From: Bradyrhizobium cenepequi
GTDB lineage: Bacteria > Pseudomonadota > Alphaproteobacteria > Rhizobiales > Xanthobacteraceae
Length of the DNA stretch: 64,000 nt
Assembly: GCF_020329485.1 (NCBI RefSeq)
Contig: NZ_JAGKJI010000009.1
Coordinates: 62,001-126,000 of the forward strand
Direction of reading: 5' to 3'
The translations under genes and the position numbers were made by a program. Below, in pieces: positions 31,946-42,079 of the stretch; position 1 is the stretch's first letter, and the number at the start of each line of letters is the position of its first letter. Below the pieces are notes generated by a model that did no database searches, was not told the origin of the DNA, and was given only the letters and a program-made list of their open reading frames with translations.

Positions 31946-33433
31946 TCAGCGCTGACCGTTCGCGCGCAGACGGCTGTGCGTCCGGCCATAGGCAGCGTAA
32001 ATCACAAGCCCGATCACGAGCCACACCGCTAGCCGGATCCAGGTGTCCGTCGGCAGGCTGAACATCAGGAAGAGCGAGGTTGCGGCCGCGGCCGGCCCCA
32101 CCAGCCAGATCGCCGGCGCCCGGAACGGACGTGGCAGGTCCGGATCGACGACGCGCAGCACCATTGTGCCGATCGAGACCACGGTAAATGCGAACAGCGT
32201 GCCGATGCTCACGAGCTCGCCGACCAACCCGATCGGCAGCAACCCACCGAGAAGGGCAACGACAATGCCGGAACCGATGGTGGCGACATGAGGCGTCCGG
32301 AAACGCGGATGGATGTTTGCAATCACCTGTGGCAGCAATCCATCATACGCCATCGCGCGGAATATCCGGGGTTGCGCCAGCAGCAGCACCAGCATCACCG
32401 AGGTCAAGCCGAACAGGATGCCGAGCTTGACGATCGGCGACAGCCAGCCGACGCCGGCCGCATCGATCCCGACCGCAATCGGGTCGGGAACGTTCAGCCG
32501 GTCGAACGGCACGATGCCGGTCAGCACGAAGCCGACGGCGACATAGAGCGCCGCGCAGATCACGAGCGAGCCGAGAATGCCGATCGGCATGTCGCGCTCC
32601 GGCGACTTCGCCTCTTGCGCGGCGGTCGAGACCGCGTCGAAACCGATATAAGCGAAGAACACCACGGCTGCGCCGCGGAACACGCCGGACCAGCCATAGA
32701 CTCCGGCGCCCGCATTCGGCGGAATGAAGGCCCCTTCGGGATTGCTCGCGGTGACCCAGTTCGCGGTCGTGAACGAGGAGATCGTGCAGGCGATGAAGAG
32801 CAGGATGACGATCAGCTTCACCGCGACTATGAAATTGTTGAACCGCGCCGATTCCCTGATCCCCGCAACCAGCAGGGCCGTGATGAAGATGATGACAAGC
32901 ATCGCCGGCACGTTGAAGATCGCACCGGTCGCCGACCATGCATGCGTGGTCGCGTCATAGTTCAGCGGCGCTGACGCCAGTTGCGGCGGTATCGTAACGC
33001 CAAAATCCCTGGCGAAGCTGACGACATAGCCCGACCATCCGATCGAGACCGCGATGGCGCCGACGGCATATTCGAGGATCAGGTCCCAGCCGATGATCCA
33101 GGCCACGAATTCGCCCAGCGTCGCGTACGCAAATGTATAGGCGCTGCCGCAGACCGGGACGGTCGACGACATCTCCGCATAGCAGAGGCCCGCAAAGGCG
33201 CAGGCGATCGCGCCGAGCAGGAACGAGAGCGCCACCGCGGGTCCCGCATTCGCCGCCGCGGCATGTCCGGTCAGGACGAAGATGCCGGCGCCGATGACGC
33301 CGCCGATGCCGAGCGCGACGAGATTGAGTGCCGACAGCGAGCGCCGCAGCGGCAACGTTCGCGCATCGCCTTCCACCGCTGCGGCCTCCAGCAGCAGCTC
33401 GGCTGTCGATTTTCTTGCCCAGATATCTGCCAA
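31946..33433 (-). CDS. APC-family amino acid permease
   Basis: A 495-residue transporter with 12 or more helices. The APC signature is clear: [36 protein letters not shown], then [42 protein letters not shown] (the cationic amino-acid/YfnA type) and [28 protein letters not shown]. The start is TTG 33433 with a near-perfect GAGGAGG 6 bases upstream. Substrate not known; this subfamily often moves cationic or neutral amino acids. Confidence 0.85.
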   Translation of the reverse strand: MADIWARKSTAELLLEAAAVEGDARTLPLRRSLSALNLVALGIGGVIGAGIFVLTGHAAAANAGPAVALSFLLGAIACAFAGLCYAEMSSTVPVCGSAYTFAYATLGEFVAWIIGWDLILEYAVGAIAVSIGWSGYVVSFARDFGVTIPPQLASAPLNYDATTHAWSATGAIFNVPAMLVIIFITALLVAGIRESARFNNFIVAVKLIVILLFIACTISSFTTANWVTASNPEGAFIPPNAGAGVYGWSGVFRGAAVVFFAYIGFDAVSTAAQEAKSPERDMPIGILGSLVICAALYVAVGFVLTGIVPFDRLNVPDPIAVGIDAAGVGWLSPIVKLGILFGLTSVMLVLLLAQPRIFRAMAYDGLLPQVIANIHPRFRTPHVATIGSGIVVALLGGLLPIGLVGELVSIGTLFAFTVVSIGTMVLRVVDPDLPRPFRAPAIWLVGPAAAATSLFLMFSLPTDTWIRLAVWLVIGLVIYAAYGRTHSRLRANGQR

Positions 33434-33527
33434 GAACCGCCTCCTCGCGACGTCGACCCGGCGGCCGGTCGCACAAGGCTAGCACGGTCTGGATACCGCT
33501 TGCGACAATCGCGACGGACCGCGCCGC

Positions 33528-34736
33528 TCACGCATTCGGCACCACTGGCAGATTCGCGATCGACCGAATGCCCGGCCGGCGGCGCCAATGGATCTCAGAC
33601 GGCTGAACCGCAAGCTGAAGCTTTGGCCAGCGGGTGAACAGCGCCTTGAGCGCGCAGATCGCCTCGATCCGCGCGAGCTGGTGGCCGAGGCAGAAATGGA
33701 TGCCCGTGCCGAAGGAGATGTGGCGGTTCGGTCGCCGCTCGAGGTCCATTCGCTCAGCTTGCGGGTGCGCTGCGGGATCGAGATTAGCCGCGACGATCAT
33801 GGCCATCACACGATCATTCTTCCTAAGGTTTATGCCGCCGAGCTCGACATCGCGCCGCACATAACGCGGCTTCGAGAATTGCACCGGCGAGACGAAGCGC
33901 AGGAATTCCTCGACCGCGATGGCGGCGCGGTTCCAGTCCGCCTCAAGCCAGTCGCGCATCTCTGGATTCTTCAGCAGTTCGAAGACCGATCCGCTGATCA
34001 GGTGCGTCGTGGTTTCGGAGCCGGCGCCAAGCAACAGTATCACCATCGATACCATTTCGTCCGGTGTGATGCGGCCGCCATCTCTCTCGACCTGCACCAG
34101 TTCGGCAATCAGCCCCTCACCGCCCTCCTTGCGTGCGGCCTCGAGGCGCTCCTCCAGATAGCGCCGCATCTTCCCCAGGATGAACAGCATCCTCAGGAAT
34201 CCGAAGGCGCTGGCGATCTGCCCCATCGCATTCGCCCAACCGATGAACTTCGGCCGGTCGGCCGCTGGCAGGCCGAGAAGCTCGCAGATGACAGACAGCG
34301 GCAAGATGCGCGCATAACGCTGCACCAGATCGGCTGGGCTGCCCGCTGCAAACAGTTCATCCGCAAGGCCGTCCGCGATCGCCCGGATATGCGGTTCCAT
34401 CTCGAGCACGGCACGACGGCGGAACGCCTCGTCGACGAAGTCGCGCAGCCGGCTGTGATCCGGCTCGTCCTTCGTCAACATACTGTTGGCGATCGTCGCG
34501 ATGGATTTCGGCATCCACCACTGAAGCCCCGCGAGCGCCCCGTCCTCCTTGCGCAACGTGAAGGTGGAAGAATCCTTCAGCATCTGTGCGGTGGTCTCAT
34601 AGGTCGTGGTGACCCAGACCTTGCCCACGATCGGAAATCGCGTGGCAATCACCGGCGCAATAGCTCGCAGCGCCGCAACAGCGGTCGCGGGATCGCGGAA
34701 GAATTCTTCACTGGTAAAATCGATGCGTGTCGCCAC
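33528..34736 (-). CDS. Cytochrome P450
   Basis: A 402-residue soluble bacterial P450. The I-helix oxygen-binding motif is LLGAGSETTTHLI, the K-helix ExxR is AVEEFLR, and the heme-ligand loop is FGTGIHFCLGHQLAR. GTG 34736 is preferred because GGGAGGGG lies 6 bases upstream. It is divergent from the SRPBCC gene at 34911. No ferredoxin or reductase gene is adjacent, so it probably uses a partner from elsewhere. Substrate unknown. Confidence 0.88.
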   Translation of the reverse strand: MATRIDFTSEEFFRDPATAVAALRAIAPVIATRFPIVGKVWVTTTYETTAQMLKDSSTFTLRKEDGALAGLQWWMPKSIATIANSMLTKDEPDHSRLRDFVDEAFRRRAVLEMEPHIRAIADGLADELFAAGSPADLVQRYARILPLSVICELLGLPAADRPKFIGWANAMGQIASAFGFLRMLFILGKMRRYLEERLEAARKEGGEGLIAELVQVERDGGRITPDEMVSMVILLLGAGSETTTHLISGSVFELLKNPEMRDWLEADWNRAAIAVEEFLRFVSPVQFSKPRYVRRDVELGGINLRKNDRVMAMIVAANLDPAAHPQAERMDLERRPNRHISFGTGIHFCLGHQLARIEAICALKALFTRWPKLQLAVQPSEIHWRRRPGIRSIANLPVVPNA

Positions 34737-34910
34737 CGGTTCCCCTCCCGCCTCGCCCGATGAAAGTGGTGCGGCGCGCGCCGCGCGCAAGGCACGATCA
34801 TGCGTCGGATAGAGCGCCCGCTTTCCCGCCCTTTTTCAGGACTCCCCGGGAACCGCCGCGCCGCGAAATGGTTTGCGCCACGAGGCAAGCAGAATGACGG
34901 GGACTGACGC

Positions 34911-35339
34911 ATGCCGCAAATCATCGTATCCGTGCCAATCGGCGAGAAATCCACAGACCTCTGGCGGGAGATCGGTTCTTTCGGCTCGGTGGGCCGATGG
35001 CACCCGATGCTGACGAGGGTGGAAAGCGAAGGAGACCACGAAGGCTGCGCGCGGGTTGCCGAGACGCGCGACGGCGAGCAACAGACCGAACGGCTGATCG
35101 AATTCGCGCCAAATAAACGTTTCTATCGCTACAGGATGGAGACGACCGCGATGCCGATCCGCAACTATGTCGGCGAGTTCCGCATTGAGGATGCCCCGGA
35201 ACACAGCAGCAGGGTCGTTTGGTCCGTTTATTTCGATCTGATGTCGGACGAGGCATCCGGTGCGACGGACGCCGTCAAATCATTCCTGAAGGCAGGTCTC
35301 GACCATCTCGTCAGCACCCACCCCCCGCCTCCGGCGTGA
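34911..35339 (+). CDS. SRPBCC/polyketide-cyclase-like protein
   Basis: A 142-residue START-like protein: VPIGEKSTDLWREIGSFGSVGRWHPML, then ERLIEFAPNKRFYRYRMETTAMPIRNYVGEFRIE and a long C-terminal helix (AVKSFLKAGLDHLVS). It should bind a small hydrophobic ligand. It lies head to head with the P450 with a short shared promoter region, so they may be co-regulated. Function not proved. Confidence 0.75.
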   Translation: MPQIIVSVPIGEKSTDLWREIGSFGSVGRWHPMLTRVESEGDHEGCARVAETRDGEQQTERLIEFAPNKRFYRYRMETTAMPIRNYVGEFRIEDAPEHSSRVVWSVYFDLMSDEASGATDAVKSFLKAGLDHLVSTHPPPPA

Positions 35340-35523
35340 TCCTTCTTTTCGTGCGCGGCAGCGCGGTACCGCAGTCTACCGACGTGGTAAATCGATCGTT
35401 AATCGGAACCAGCGAGGGGTTGGGCCAAGTTCTGACGAGAAAACCTTCAATTTTCCTGCGGCACGCGCTCCGCCAGCCATACTCACGAAGCAAATCCTCA
35501 CCCGGATGATGCGGATTTAGCAA
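35311..35523 (-). pseudogene. Possible HigA-like antitoxin remnant
   Basis: The frame begins MLNPHHPGEDLLREYGW, close to the start of HigA antitoxins (NPPHPGEILREEYL), but the helix-turn-helix expected after it is not recognisable and the end overlaps the SRPBCC gene by 29 bases. It may be a decayed antitoxin gene with a frameshift, or chance. Weak evidence. Confidence 0.3.
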
Positions 35524-35614
35524 ACCTGGAACCGCTTCGGTTTAACCCTTTGTCCAGCCCCGCTTCCCATAGTGAGAATCCAGCTCAACCTCCCAATATC
35601 CCGGGTCCGGAACT

Positions 35615-37351
35615 GTGACATCCTTTGGACGTGTGATTTCGGTGCGCGGCTCACAAGCGCGCGTCGGACTCCTGGCAACCAGCCAGATGCCGTTTTCGGA
35701 AGTGCGCGCAACCGTCGGCCGCTTCGTCAGCATCCGGAGTGCGTCTTCCGTGATCGTCGCCATGATCACGGAGGTGAGTTGCGAGGACTTGCCGACTTCA
35801 GACAATTACATCGCAACCGCTTCCGTCGACCTGCTCGGCGAAATTCTCGGCGGCGACCGTCCCAAATTCCAACGCGGCGTCACCAACTACCCGACCATCG
35901 GCGACACCGTAGACCTGATCAGCGCACAGGAGCTGCGCACGATCTATGCGCCGAGTGGCTCGGACCAGATCAATATCGGCACCCTGCAGCAGGACCGTTC
36001 GGTCACCGCCTATGTCGATATCGAGGAGTTGCTGTCCAAGCACTTCGCTGTGCTCGGTTCGACCGGCGTTGGCAAGTCGACCGGCGTGTCGCTACTGCTC
36101 AACGAAATCCTGAAGTCGCGGCCGAACCTGCGCATCTTCCTGCTCGACGTGCACAACGAATACGGCCGCTGCTTCGGCGAGCGCGCCCAGGTGCTGAACC
36201 CACGCAACCTGAAACTGCCGTTCTGGCTGTTCAACTTCGAAGAGATCGTCGACGTGCTGTTCGGCGGCCGCCCCGGCGTGCCGGAGGAACTCGACATCCT
36301 CGCTGAAGTCATCCCGATGGCGAAGGGCATCTACACCCAATACCAGAATGCCGACCGTATTGGACTGAAGCGCATCGATCCCAAGCAGATCGGCTACACC
36401 GTCGACACGCCGGTGCCGTATCGTCTGGTCGACCTGATCTCGCTGATCGACGAGCGCATGGGCAAGCTCGAGAACCGCTCCTCGCGCATCATCTATCACA
36501 AGCTGATCTCGCGCATCGAGACCGTGCGCAACGATCCGCGCTACGCCTTCATGTTCGACAACGCCAATGTCGGCGGCGACACCATGGCGGAGGTCATCAG
36601 CCACCTGTTCCGCCTACCCGCCAACGGCAGGCCGATGACAGTGATGCAGCTCGCCGGCTTCCCGGCCGAGGTCATCGATTCCGTGGTGAGCGTGCTCTGC
36701 CGGATGGCATTCGATTTCGGGCTGTGGAGCGACGGAGTCTCGCCGCTATTGTTCGTCTGCGAGGAGGCGCACCGTTATGCGTCCGCGGACCGCAATATCG
36801 GCTTCGGCCCGACGCGCAAGGCGGTCTCCCGCATCGCCAAGGAAGGCCGCAAATACGGCGTCTATCTCGGCCTCGTCACCCAGCGCCCGGCCGAGCTCGA
36901 TGCCACCATCATCTCCCAGTGCAACACGCTGTTCACGATGCGGCTCGCCAACGACCGCGACCAGGCGCTGTTGCGCTCGGCGGTCTCCGACGCCGCGGCC
37001 AACCTGCTGTCGTTCGTGCCCTCGCTCGGCACCCGCGAAGTGCTGGCATTCGGCGAAGGCGTGGCACTGCCGACCCGGCTGCGCTTCAAGGAGGTGCCGC
37101 CGCATCAGCTTCCGCGCAGCGAAGCCACCATCGCGACCGTGCCGTCGGTTGCCGCCGGCCACGACATGCACTTCGTCTCGGCGGTCCTGGAGCGCTGGCG
37201 CGGCGCCACCTCGCACCGCGACGTGCCGAACGACCCCGCGATCAGCGAGCGGCCCGCCGCGCGGACCACGACGCTGGATGCGCCGATGCTGCAACCCTCG
37301 CTGGGGCTCGATCCCGATCGCTTCTCGCTTCTGAAGAAGCCATTGCGCTGA
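35615..37351 (+). CDS. herA: HerA-like ATPase (HAS-barrel, DUF87)
   Basis: A 578-residue ATPase of the HerA/FtsK clan. An N-terminal HAS-barrel (~1-130) precedes the motor domain with Walker A GSTGVGKST (~149-157), LRIFLLDVHNEYGR and a Walker B/Glu segment SPLLFVCEEAHR. A late arginine-finger-like region is GLVTQRPAELDATIISQC. HerA normally works with the nuclease NurA in end resection; no NurA gene is adjacent. The best start is GTG 35615. Confidence 0.82.
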   Translation: MTSFGRVISVRGSQARVGLLATSQMPFSEVRATVGRFVSIRSASSVIVAMITEVSCEDLPTSDNYIATASVDLLGEILGGDRPKFQRGVTNYPTIGDTVDLISAQELRTIYAPSGSDQINIGTLQQDRSVTAYVDIEELLSKHFAVLGSTGVGKSTGVSLLLNEILKSRPNLRIFLLDVHNEYGRCFGERAQVLNPRNLKLPFWLFNFEEIVDVLFGGRPGVPEELDILAEVIPMAKGIYTQYQNADRIGLKRIDPKQIGYTVDTPVPYRLVDLISLIDERMGKLENRSSRIIYHKLISRIETVRNDPRYAFMFDNANVGGDTMAEVISHLFRLPANGRPMTVMQLAGFPAEVIDSVVSVLCRMAFDFGLWSDGVSPLLFVCEEAHRYASADRNIGFGPTRKAVSRIAKEGRKYGVYLGLVTQRPAELDATIISQCNTLFTMRLANDRDQALLRSAVSDAAANLLSFVPSLGTREVLAFGEGVALPTRLRFKEVPPHQLPRSEATIATVPSVAAGHDMHFVSAVLERWRGATSHRDVPNDPAISERPAARTTTLDAPMLQPSLGLDPDRFSLLKKPLR

Positions 37352-37440
37352 ACATCCAGCGCGGGTGCTTGCGCCCGTGCCGTCATCGACTATGGTTCCG
37401 ACAAAACCGCCCTCCGGGGTCTTGAAGTTCGGAGCCCGCC

Positions 37441-38019
37441 ATGACCGAGCCGATCGCGACACGCTTTCCCGCGCCTTCCCTCGACAAATTGCCCAAGGAT
37501 ATCCGCGAACGTATCCTCGCAGTGCAGGAGAAATCCGGTTTCGTGCCGAACGTCTTCCTGACGTTCGCCTATCGCCCCGACGAGTTTCGCGCCTTCTTTG
37601 CCTATCATGACGCGTTGATGGAGAAAGAGAGCGGGCTTTCCAAGGCCGAGCGGGAAATGATCGTGGTGGCGACGAGCGCCGCCAACCAGTGCCACTACTG
37701 CGTGATCGCGCATGGCGCGATCCTGCGCATCCGTGCCAAGAATCCCGTGATCGCCGACCAGATCGCCGTCAACTATCGCAAGGCCGACATCACGCCGCGC
37801 CAGCGCGCGATGCTCGATTTCGCGATGAAGGTGAGCCGCGAGGCGAGCACGGTTGCGGAAGCCGATTTCACCGCACTCACCGCGCACGGATTCAGCGACG
37901 ACGACATCTGGGACATCGCGGCGATCGCCGCCTTCTTTGCGCTTTCGAACCGGATGGCCAATTTCACAGCGATGCGCCCAAACGATGAATTCTACATGAT
38001 GGGACGGCTGCCGAAATAG
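37441..38019 (+). CDS. AhpD/carboxymuconolactone-decarboxylase-like protein
   Basis: A 192-residue helical protein of the peroxidase-related AhpD family: REMIVVATSAANQCHYCVIAHGA contains the CxxC pair (CHYC) followed by the conserved His. This fold gives disulfide-based peroxide protection in AhpD. Separate from other redox genes. Probably an alkylhydroperoxidase-like enzyme; the reaction is inferred. Confidence 0.83.
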   Translation: MTEPIATRFPAPSLDKLPKDIRERILAVQEKSGFVPNVFLTFAYRPDEFRAFFAYHDALMEKESGLSKAEREMIVVATSAANQCHYCVIAHGAILRIRAKNPVIADQIAVNYRKADITPRQRAMLDFAMKVSREASTVAEADFTALTAHGFSDDDIWDIAAIAAFFALSNRMANFTAMRPNDEFYMMGRLPK

Positions 38020-38040
38020 CCGACCGCCGAGGTATGCCGC

Positions 38041-38541
38041 GTGCTTGAATGGAGCGACATCATCCTGCGTCTTGGCGTCGCCACGCTCGCCGGTGGCCTG
38101 ATCGGTCTCAATCGCGACCTGCGCGGCAAACCGATCGGCTTGAAGACGCTCGGCATTGTCGGACTGTCCACCGCAGCTGTCGTGGTCGTCGCTGTGCAGT
38201 TCACCGAGGCCGGTAGGATCACCGATGCGACCAGCCGTGTGATCCAGGGCGTTCTGACCGGCATCGGCTTTCTCGGCGCCGGCGTCATTGTCCGGGAAAG
38301 GGAGCCCTTCCGCGTCCATGGATTGACGAGCGCTGCCTGCGCCTTTCTGGCCGCCTGCATCGGCATCGTCTCCGGTGCCGGCGAGTGGCGGATCGTGGCG
38401 ACGGCCGTGGCAATTGCGCTCGTGCTCCTGACCCTCGGCCGCCGCACCGAGCGCTTCCTGCATCGCAAACTGGGCGGCAGCGACGATCCGGACGAACACG
38501 ACCCGACCGTCACGCCGCCACGGCCGCCGACAAGTCGCTAA
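38041..38541 (+). CDS. mgtC: MgtC/SapB-family membrane protein
   Basis: A 166-residue membrane protein starting with GTG 38041. Family motifs: LGVATLAGGLIGLNRDLRGKPIGLKTLGIVGL and RVIQGVLTGIGFLGAGVIVRE, then SAACAFLAACIGIVSGAGEW. MgtC-type proteins aid growth in low Mg2+ and modulate ATP synthase (known for some members). The C-terminal tail is charged and Pro-rich. Converges with the ParB-like gene; the stops overlap. Confidence 0.85.
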   Translation: MLEWSDIILRLGVATLAGGLIGLNRDLRGKPIGLKTLGIVGLSTAAVVVVAVQFTEAGRITDATSRVIQGVLTGIGFLGAGVIVREREPFRVHGLTSAACAFLAACIGIVSGAGEWRIVATAVAIALVLLTLGRRTERFLHRKLGGSDDPDEHDPTVTPPRPPTSR

Positions 38542-39164
38542 TCATCCGAGGCTGGTCCGCACCAGCCTGGCAGGTAGATCGCATTCTTGCTCTTTGCGAA
38601 GGCGAGCGCCTTCTCCATCGCGGTCTCGAAATCAGCTTCGACAAGCTTGCGCGCGACCTTGCGGCGCAGGAAATCCGCCCACAGGAACTCACTGAATGGC
38701 GTGGTATCCTTGGCAAAGCCGCCGGCCCGGCGCAGTTCGCCGGCGAGGCTGCGGAACGGATCATCTTTCAGGTCAGTCACCGATCTCGGCAGATCGCGAA
38801 AATGCCTGCGGTCGCCCTTGGCGTCGTAGGGATAGACCCAGCGTTTGTTGTCCATCACGCCCCAGAAAGCATCGCGCTCGACCATGGTGAGGTCGCCGAT
38901 CACGGTCACCAGCACATCCTTGACGCCCTCATCGTGCAACGCACGAGCGAGATGGTGATGGTCGACGACGTAGTAGCGCTCATCGGGCCCGAGTACCACC
39001 GGGATCATGTGCTCGCCCAACATCTCGGCACGCTTCTTCGCTGACTTGTGCTCGCGCCAGCGCTTGCGCTTCTCGTTTACCTCCCTCATGCCGACCGTCA
39101 TCTGCGTCGGGCGCAGGGACGCGACCGCGACCGGCTTGAGAATCGGCTCGCGCGTATTGGCCAT
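38538..39164 (-). CDS. ParB-like (sulfiredoxin-fold) protein
   Basis: A 208-residue protein with the ParB/Srx-like segment LRPTQMTVGMREVNEKRKRW, VVLGPDERYYVVDHHHLARALHDEGV and a C-terminal helical domain. It lacks the helix-turn-helix of partitioning ParB. Members are annotated as ParB-like nuclease/hydrolase proteins; the role is not known. The DHHH motif may be catalytic or metal-binding. Confidence 0.75.
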   Translation of the reverse strand: MANTREPILKPVAVASLRPTQMTVGMREVNEKRKRWREHKSAKKRAEMLGEHMIPVVLGPDERYYVVDHHHLARALHDEGVKDVLVTVIGDLTMVERDAFWGVMDNKRWVYPYDAKGDRRHFRDLPRSVTDLKDDPFRSLAGELRRAGGFAKDTTPFSEFLWADFLRRKVARKLVEADFETAMEKALAFAKSKNAIYLPGWCGPASDD

Positions 39165-39461
39165 GGTTCAACTCCCTATTCCTGCCCACGGAAATCATCG
39201 GAGGCTGGTTCCACTATCGCATGGCGCCACCCGGGATTGAATTCCTTCGCCTCCTGTCTTGACGAGCTGTGAACGGGTGATCCTCGACGTCGCGCGGCGA
39301 GGTTGCGTCGCACACATCGCCGCGATGCCTTGCGCCTGTCGCTGCGCCATCAGTTCCATGAAATGCCGCAGGATCATGTTGCGCGACCGCGCACCAACAT
39401 TTTACGTGAGAAGCGCGCGCGGCGTGCTAAACAGGATCGCAACTTCTGCGGACGGACGGCA

Positions 39462-39803
39462 GTGAAAACCCAGCGGCCTATCAGCTCGGACGGCGAGCAC
39501 GTGGTGCTCAAATTCCGGCCGCGCACCTCAGCCGATCCGCCAGCCCGCCGCGAGCAGCCGCATGAGGCGGGAAAGTCCGGGCAAGTCGCCCGCGACCTTT
39601 CTCGCTACGAACGCCCGCGCGAAGAGCCCGATGACTTCCGCCAGCGTATGCTGGCCAATATCGCAGCCTTCGCATTCACTGTAGCGCTGACCGCGATCGG
39701 CATCTGGCTGGCCGTGAGCATCGCCGACCTGCGCAAAACCCAGGATTGCGTCCTGATGGGGCGGCGGGATTGCGCGCGGATTTCGGTGATACCGCGAAGC
39801 TAG
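39462..39803 (+). CDS. Small membrane-anchored hypothetical protein
   Basis: A 113-residue protein from GTG 39462. A basic, disordered N-terminal part (~1-70) is followed by one helix (IAAFAFTVALTAIGIWLAVSIADL) and a short C-terminal part with two cysteines (DCVLMGRRDC). The layout is typical of small conserved rhizobial proteins of unknown function. Upstream frame extensions are Arg-rich and probably not translated. Confidence 0.6.
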   Translation: MKTQRPISSDGEHVVLKFRPRTSADPPARREQPHEAGKSGQVARDLSRYERPREEPDDFRQRMLANIAAFAFTVALTAIGIWLAVSIADLRKTQDCVLMGRRDCARISVIPRS

Positions 39804-39994
39804 CGCGGGAACCGCAGCGGTATCTGCTGTCCAACGAGGGGCCCACAGACAAGACCAAGCTCCATTGAACTCGCGGCCCCGCTCCGATATACGGGCACTC
39901 GAGTCCGCCCGGGGGAACAGGGCATTCCGGGACAGCGCCGCCCGCCACCTCCCGACCATCCCGGAATTACCGCCAATATATCAAAGGCTTAGTT

Positions 39995-40300
39995 ATGTCT
40001 TCCACATTCGAGCAGATCGCCAACATAATCGCCGAGACCTGCGATATCCCGCGCGACACGATCAAGCCGGAAAGCCACGCCATCGACGATCTGGGGATCG
40101 ACAGTCTCGACTTCCTCGACATCGCTTTTGCGATCGACAAGGCGTTCGGGATCAAGATGCCGCTCGAGAAGTGGACCCAGGAAGTCAACGACGGCAAGGC
40201 CACGACCGAGCAGTATTTCGTGCTGAAGAATCTTGCCGACCGCATCGACGAACTGGTCGCGGCCAAGAATGCAGGCACGGGCACGGCGTCGGGCTCCTAA
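39995..40300 (+). CDS. acpXL: AcpXL, acyl carrier protein for very-long-chain fatty acids
   Basis: A 101-residue acyl carrier protein. The phosphopantetheine Ser is in [21 protein letters not shown]. The longer C-terminal part ([12 protein letters not shown]... [11 protein letters not shown]) and the neighbours identify the specialised AcpXL that carries the C26-28 hydroxy acyl chain of rhizobial lipid A. First gene of a cluster with fabZ, two fabF genes and lpxXL. Confidence 0.9.
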   Translation: MSSTFEQIANIIAETCDIPRDTIKPESHAIDDLGIDSLDFLDIAFAIDKAFGIKMPLEKWTQEVNDGKATTEQYFVLKNLADRIDELVAAKNAGTGTASGS

Positions 40301-40309
40301 TCGCGCCCC

Positions 40310-40783
40310 ATGCAGCTCGAATATTTCCAGCTCATCGATCGCATTGTCGATCTCAACATCGGCAACAAGACGATTGTGGTGGAGGCTGACGTTCCGCAGA
40401 CCAACACGATCTTCGAAGGCCATTTCCCGGGCTACCCGATCATGCCGGGAGTGCTCCTGACGGAAGCGATGGCGCAGTCATCCGGCTGGCTCCTGCTCGG
40501 CCTGATGAAGTTCGAACGGATGCCCTTTCTCGCGATGATCAAGGAAGCCAAGATGCGCGGCTTCGTCAACCCAGGCGAGGTCCTGACGATCGACGCCAAG
40601 GTCGAGCATGAAGGTTCGGGCTTTGCGGTGACGTCGGCCAAGGTTCGGGTAGGCAAGGAATTGAAATGCAACGCCGCCCTGACCTTCCGCCACATCCCCT
40701 TCCCCCATCCCGATCTGCGCGTACACATGGACGCGATGGCCAAGAGGATCGGCTTTCCGCAGCAGGCAATGACGCATGACTGA
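40310..40783 (+). CDS. fabZXL: FabZ-like 3-hydroxyacyl-ACP dehydratase (XL type)
   Basis: A 157-residue hot-dog enzyme. The catalytic motif is FEGHFPGYPIMPGVLLTEAMAQSSGWLLL, with the His in GHFPGYP and the acidic partner in LTEAMAQ. It dehydrates the growing very-long-chain acyl-AcpXL. Nine bases follow acpXL and it overlaps fabF2 by 8 bases. Confidence 0.87.
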   Translation: MQLEYFQLIDRIVDLNIGNKTIVVEADVPQTNTIFEGHFPGYPIMPGVLLTEAMAQSSGWLLLGLMKFERMPFLAMIKEAKMRGFVNPGEVLTIDAKVEHEGSGFAVTSAKVRVGKELKCNAALTFRHIPFPHPDLRVHMDAMAKRIGFPQQAMTHD

Positions 40784-41963
40784 ACGGAAGGAAGTCTGGA
40801 TCACCGGCATTGGCATCCTGTCGTCGCTCGGCGAGGGGCTGGATGCGCATTGGGATGCCCTCGACGCCAAGCGCATCAATATCGACGACAAACGGTTCGC
40901 GCCCTACATCGTCCATCCGATCGCCCCCGTCAGCTTCGACGCGCAAATCCCCAAGAAGGGCGATCAGCGCCAGATGGAAGCCTGGCAGCGCATCGGCACC
41001 TATGCCGCGGGGCTCGCACTGGATTCGGCGGGCGTCAAAGGCAATCAGGAAATCCTGTCCCGCATGGACATGATCGTCGCCGCTGGCGGCGGCGAGCGCG
41101 ACCTCGCGGTCGATACGGCGATCCTGAACGCCGACGCACGCGGCAATTTCAGTCCCGGCTTCCTGAACGAGCGCCTGATGAGCGAGCTGCGTCCGACGCT
41201 GTTCCTCGCGCAGCTCTCCAACCTGCTTGCCGGCAATATCGCGATCGTTCACGGCGTCCGCGGCACCTCGCGCACTTTCATGGGCGAGGAAGCGTCCAGC
41301 ATCGATGCGGCGCGGATTGCGCTGGCGCGCATCGAGGCCGGACAGAGCGACATTGCCCTCGTCGGCGGCGCCTATAATGGCGAACGCCTCGACTTGCTCG
41401 TCCTCTTTGAATTCGGCGACTTCAACCTGACCGGCGAGTTCGCTCGGGTCTGGGCTCGCGAGAACAACAGCGGGTTCGCGCTTGGCTCGGCGGGGGCGTT
41501 CCTTGTGCTGGAATCCCGCGAGCACGCCGAGGCGCGCGGCGCCAAGCCCTACGCCAAGCTCAGCAAGGTGGTTGCCGACCTCGCACAGCGCAAGCAGGCG
41601 GGCGCGGTGACGAAGTCGCTGGAGGCATTGTGGTCGAAACTCGGCGTCGGCGACGATGCTGGCGTGGTCGTCACCGGCGCCACCGGCGCCGAGCCCGTCA
41701 CATCGGAAGAGCGAGCGTTCCTGCGCCAGCACCAAGGCCTTGCCGTGCGCGCCACCGGGACGATGTTCGGCCACACCGTGGAAGCCCAATTCCCGCTTGG
41801 CGTTGCGCTGGCGGCGCTCTCGATCTCGCGCGGCGCCCTGTTTCCGCCAAACGATCCGACCGGCTTTGAGGTTGAAAAGTCCGACCCGCCGACCCAGATT
41901 GTGGTGGTGGGAACCGGTCATTGGCAGGGCGAAGGGATGGCCCTGGTCGAGACCATCAAGTAG
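40776..41963 (+). CDS. fabF2XL: FabF-like ketosynthase without catalytic Cys (FabF2XL type)
   Basis: A 395-residue thiolase-fold protein related to KAS II. The region that should hold the active Cys reads GNIAIVHGVRGTSRTFMGEEAS, with no Cys. The first catalytic His (HGTGT) is also missing (GATGAEP), while a later GHT survives (MFGHTVEAQ). It resembles chain-length-factor-type ketosynthases that pair with an active partner, here FabF1 downstream. It probably sets chain length or supports AcpXL binding. Confidence 0.83.
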   Translation: MTERKEVWITGIGILSSLGEGLDAHWDALDAKRINIDDKRFAPYIVHPIAPVSFDAQIPKKGDQRQMEAWQRIGTYAAGLALDSAGVKGNQEILSRMDMIVAAGGGERDLAVDTAILNADARGNFSPGFLNERLMSELRPTLFLAQLSNLLAGNIAIVHGVRGTSRTFMGEEASSIDAARIALARIEAGQSDIALVGGAYNGERLDLLVLFEFGDFNLTGEFARVWARENNSGFALGSAGAFLVLESREHAEARGAKPYAKLSKVVADLAQRKQAGAVTKSLEALWSKLGVGDDAGVVVTGATGAEPVTSEERAFLRQHQGLAVRATGTMFGHTVEAQFPLGVALAALSISRGALFPPNDPTGFEVEKSDPPTQIVVVGTGHWQGEGMALVETIK

Positions 41964-41980
41964 GGCGCATTCGCGCGCCA

Positions 41981-42057
41981 GAGCATGATCCGGGAGGTCA
42001 CGCTCAAACAGTGAGATGAGATCATGATCCGGCACTCTCGAAGCGGATCATGATCGG
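41981..42057. repeat. GAGCATGATC dispersed repeat, copy 1
   Basis: GAGCATGATCCGG at 41981 is followed by ATCATGATCC (42021-42030) and GGATCATGATC (42045-42055), so it folds into palindromic arms. It lies between fabF2 and fabF1. Three more copies are at 43357, 54544 and 60922. Confidence 0.65.
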
Positions 42058-42079
42058 GCGCAGCATCGACGGGGGAAGC

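Noticed and set aside
36746..37462. Minus-strand frame opposite herA
   Set aside because: Shadow of a strongly supported ATPase gene.
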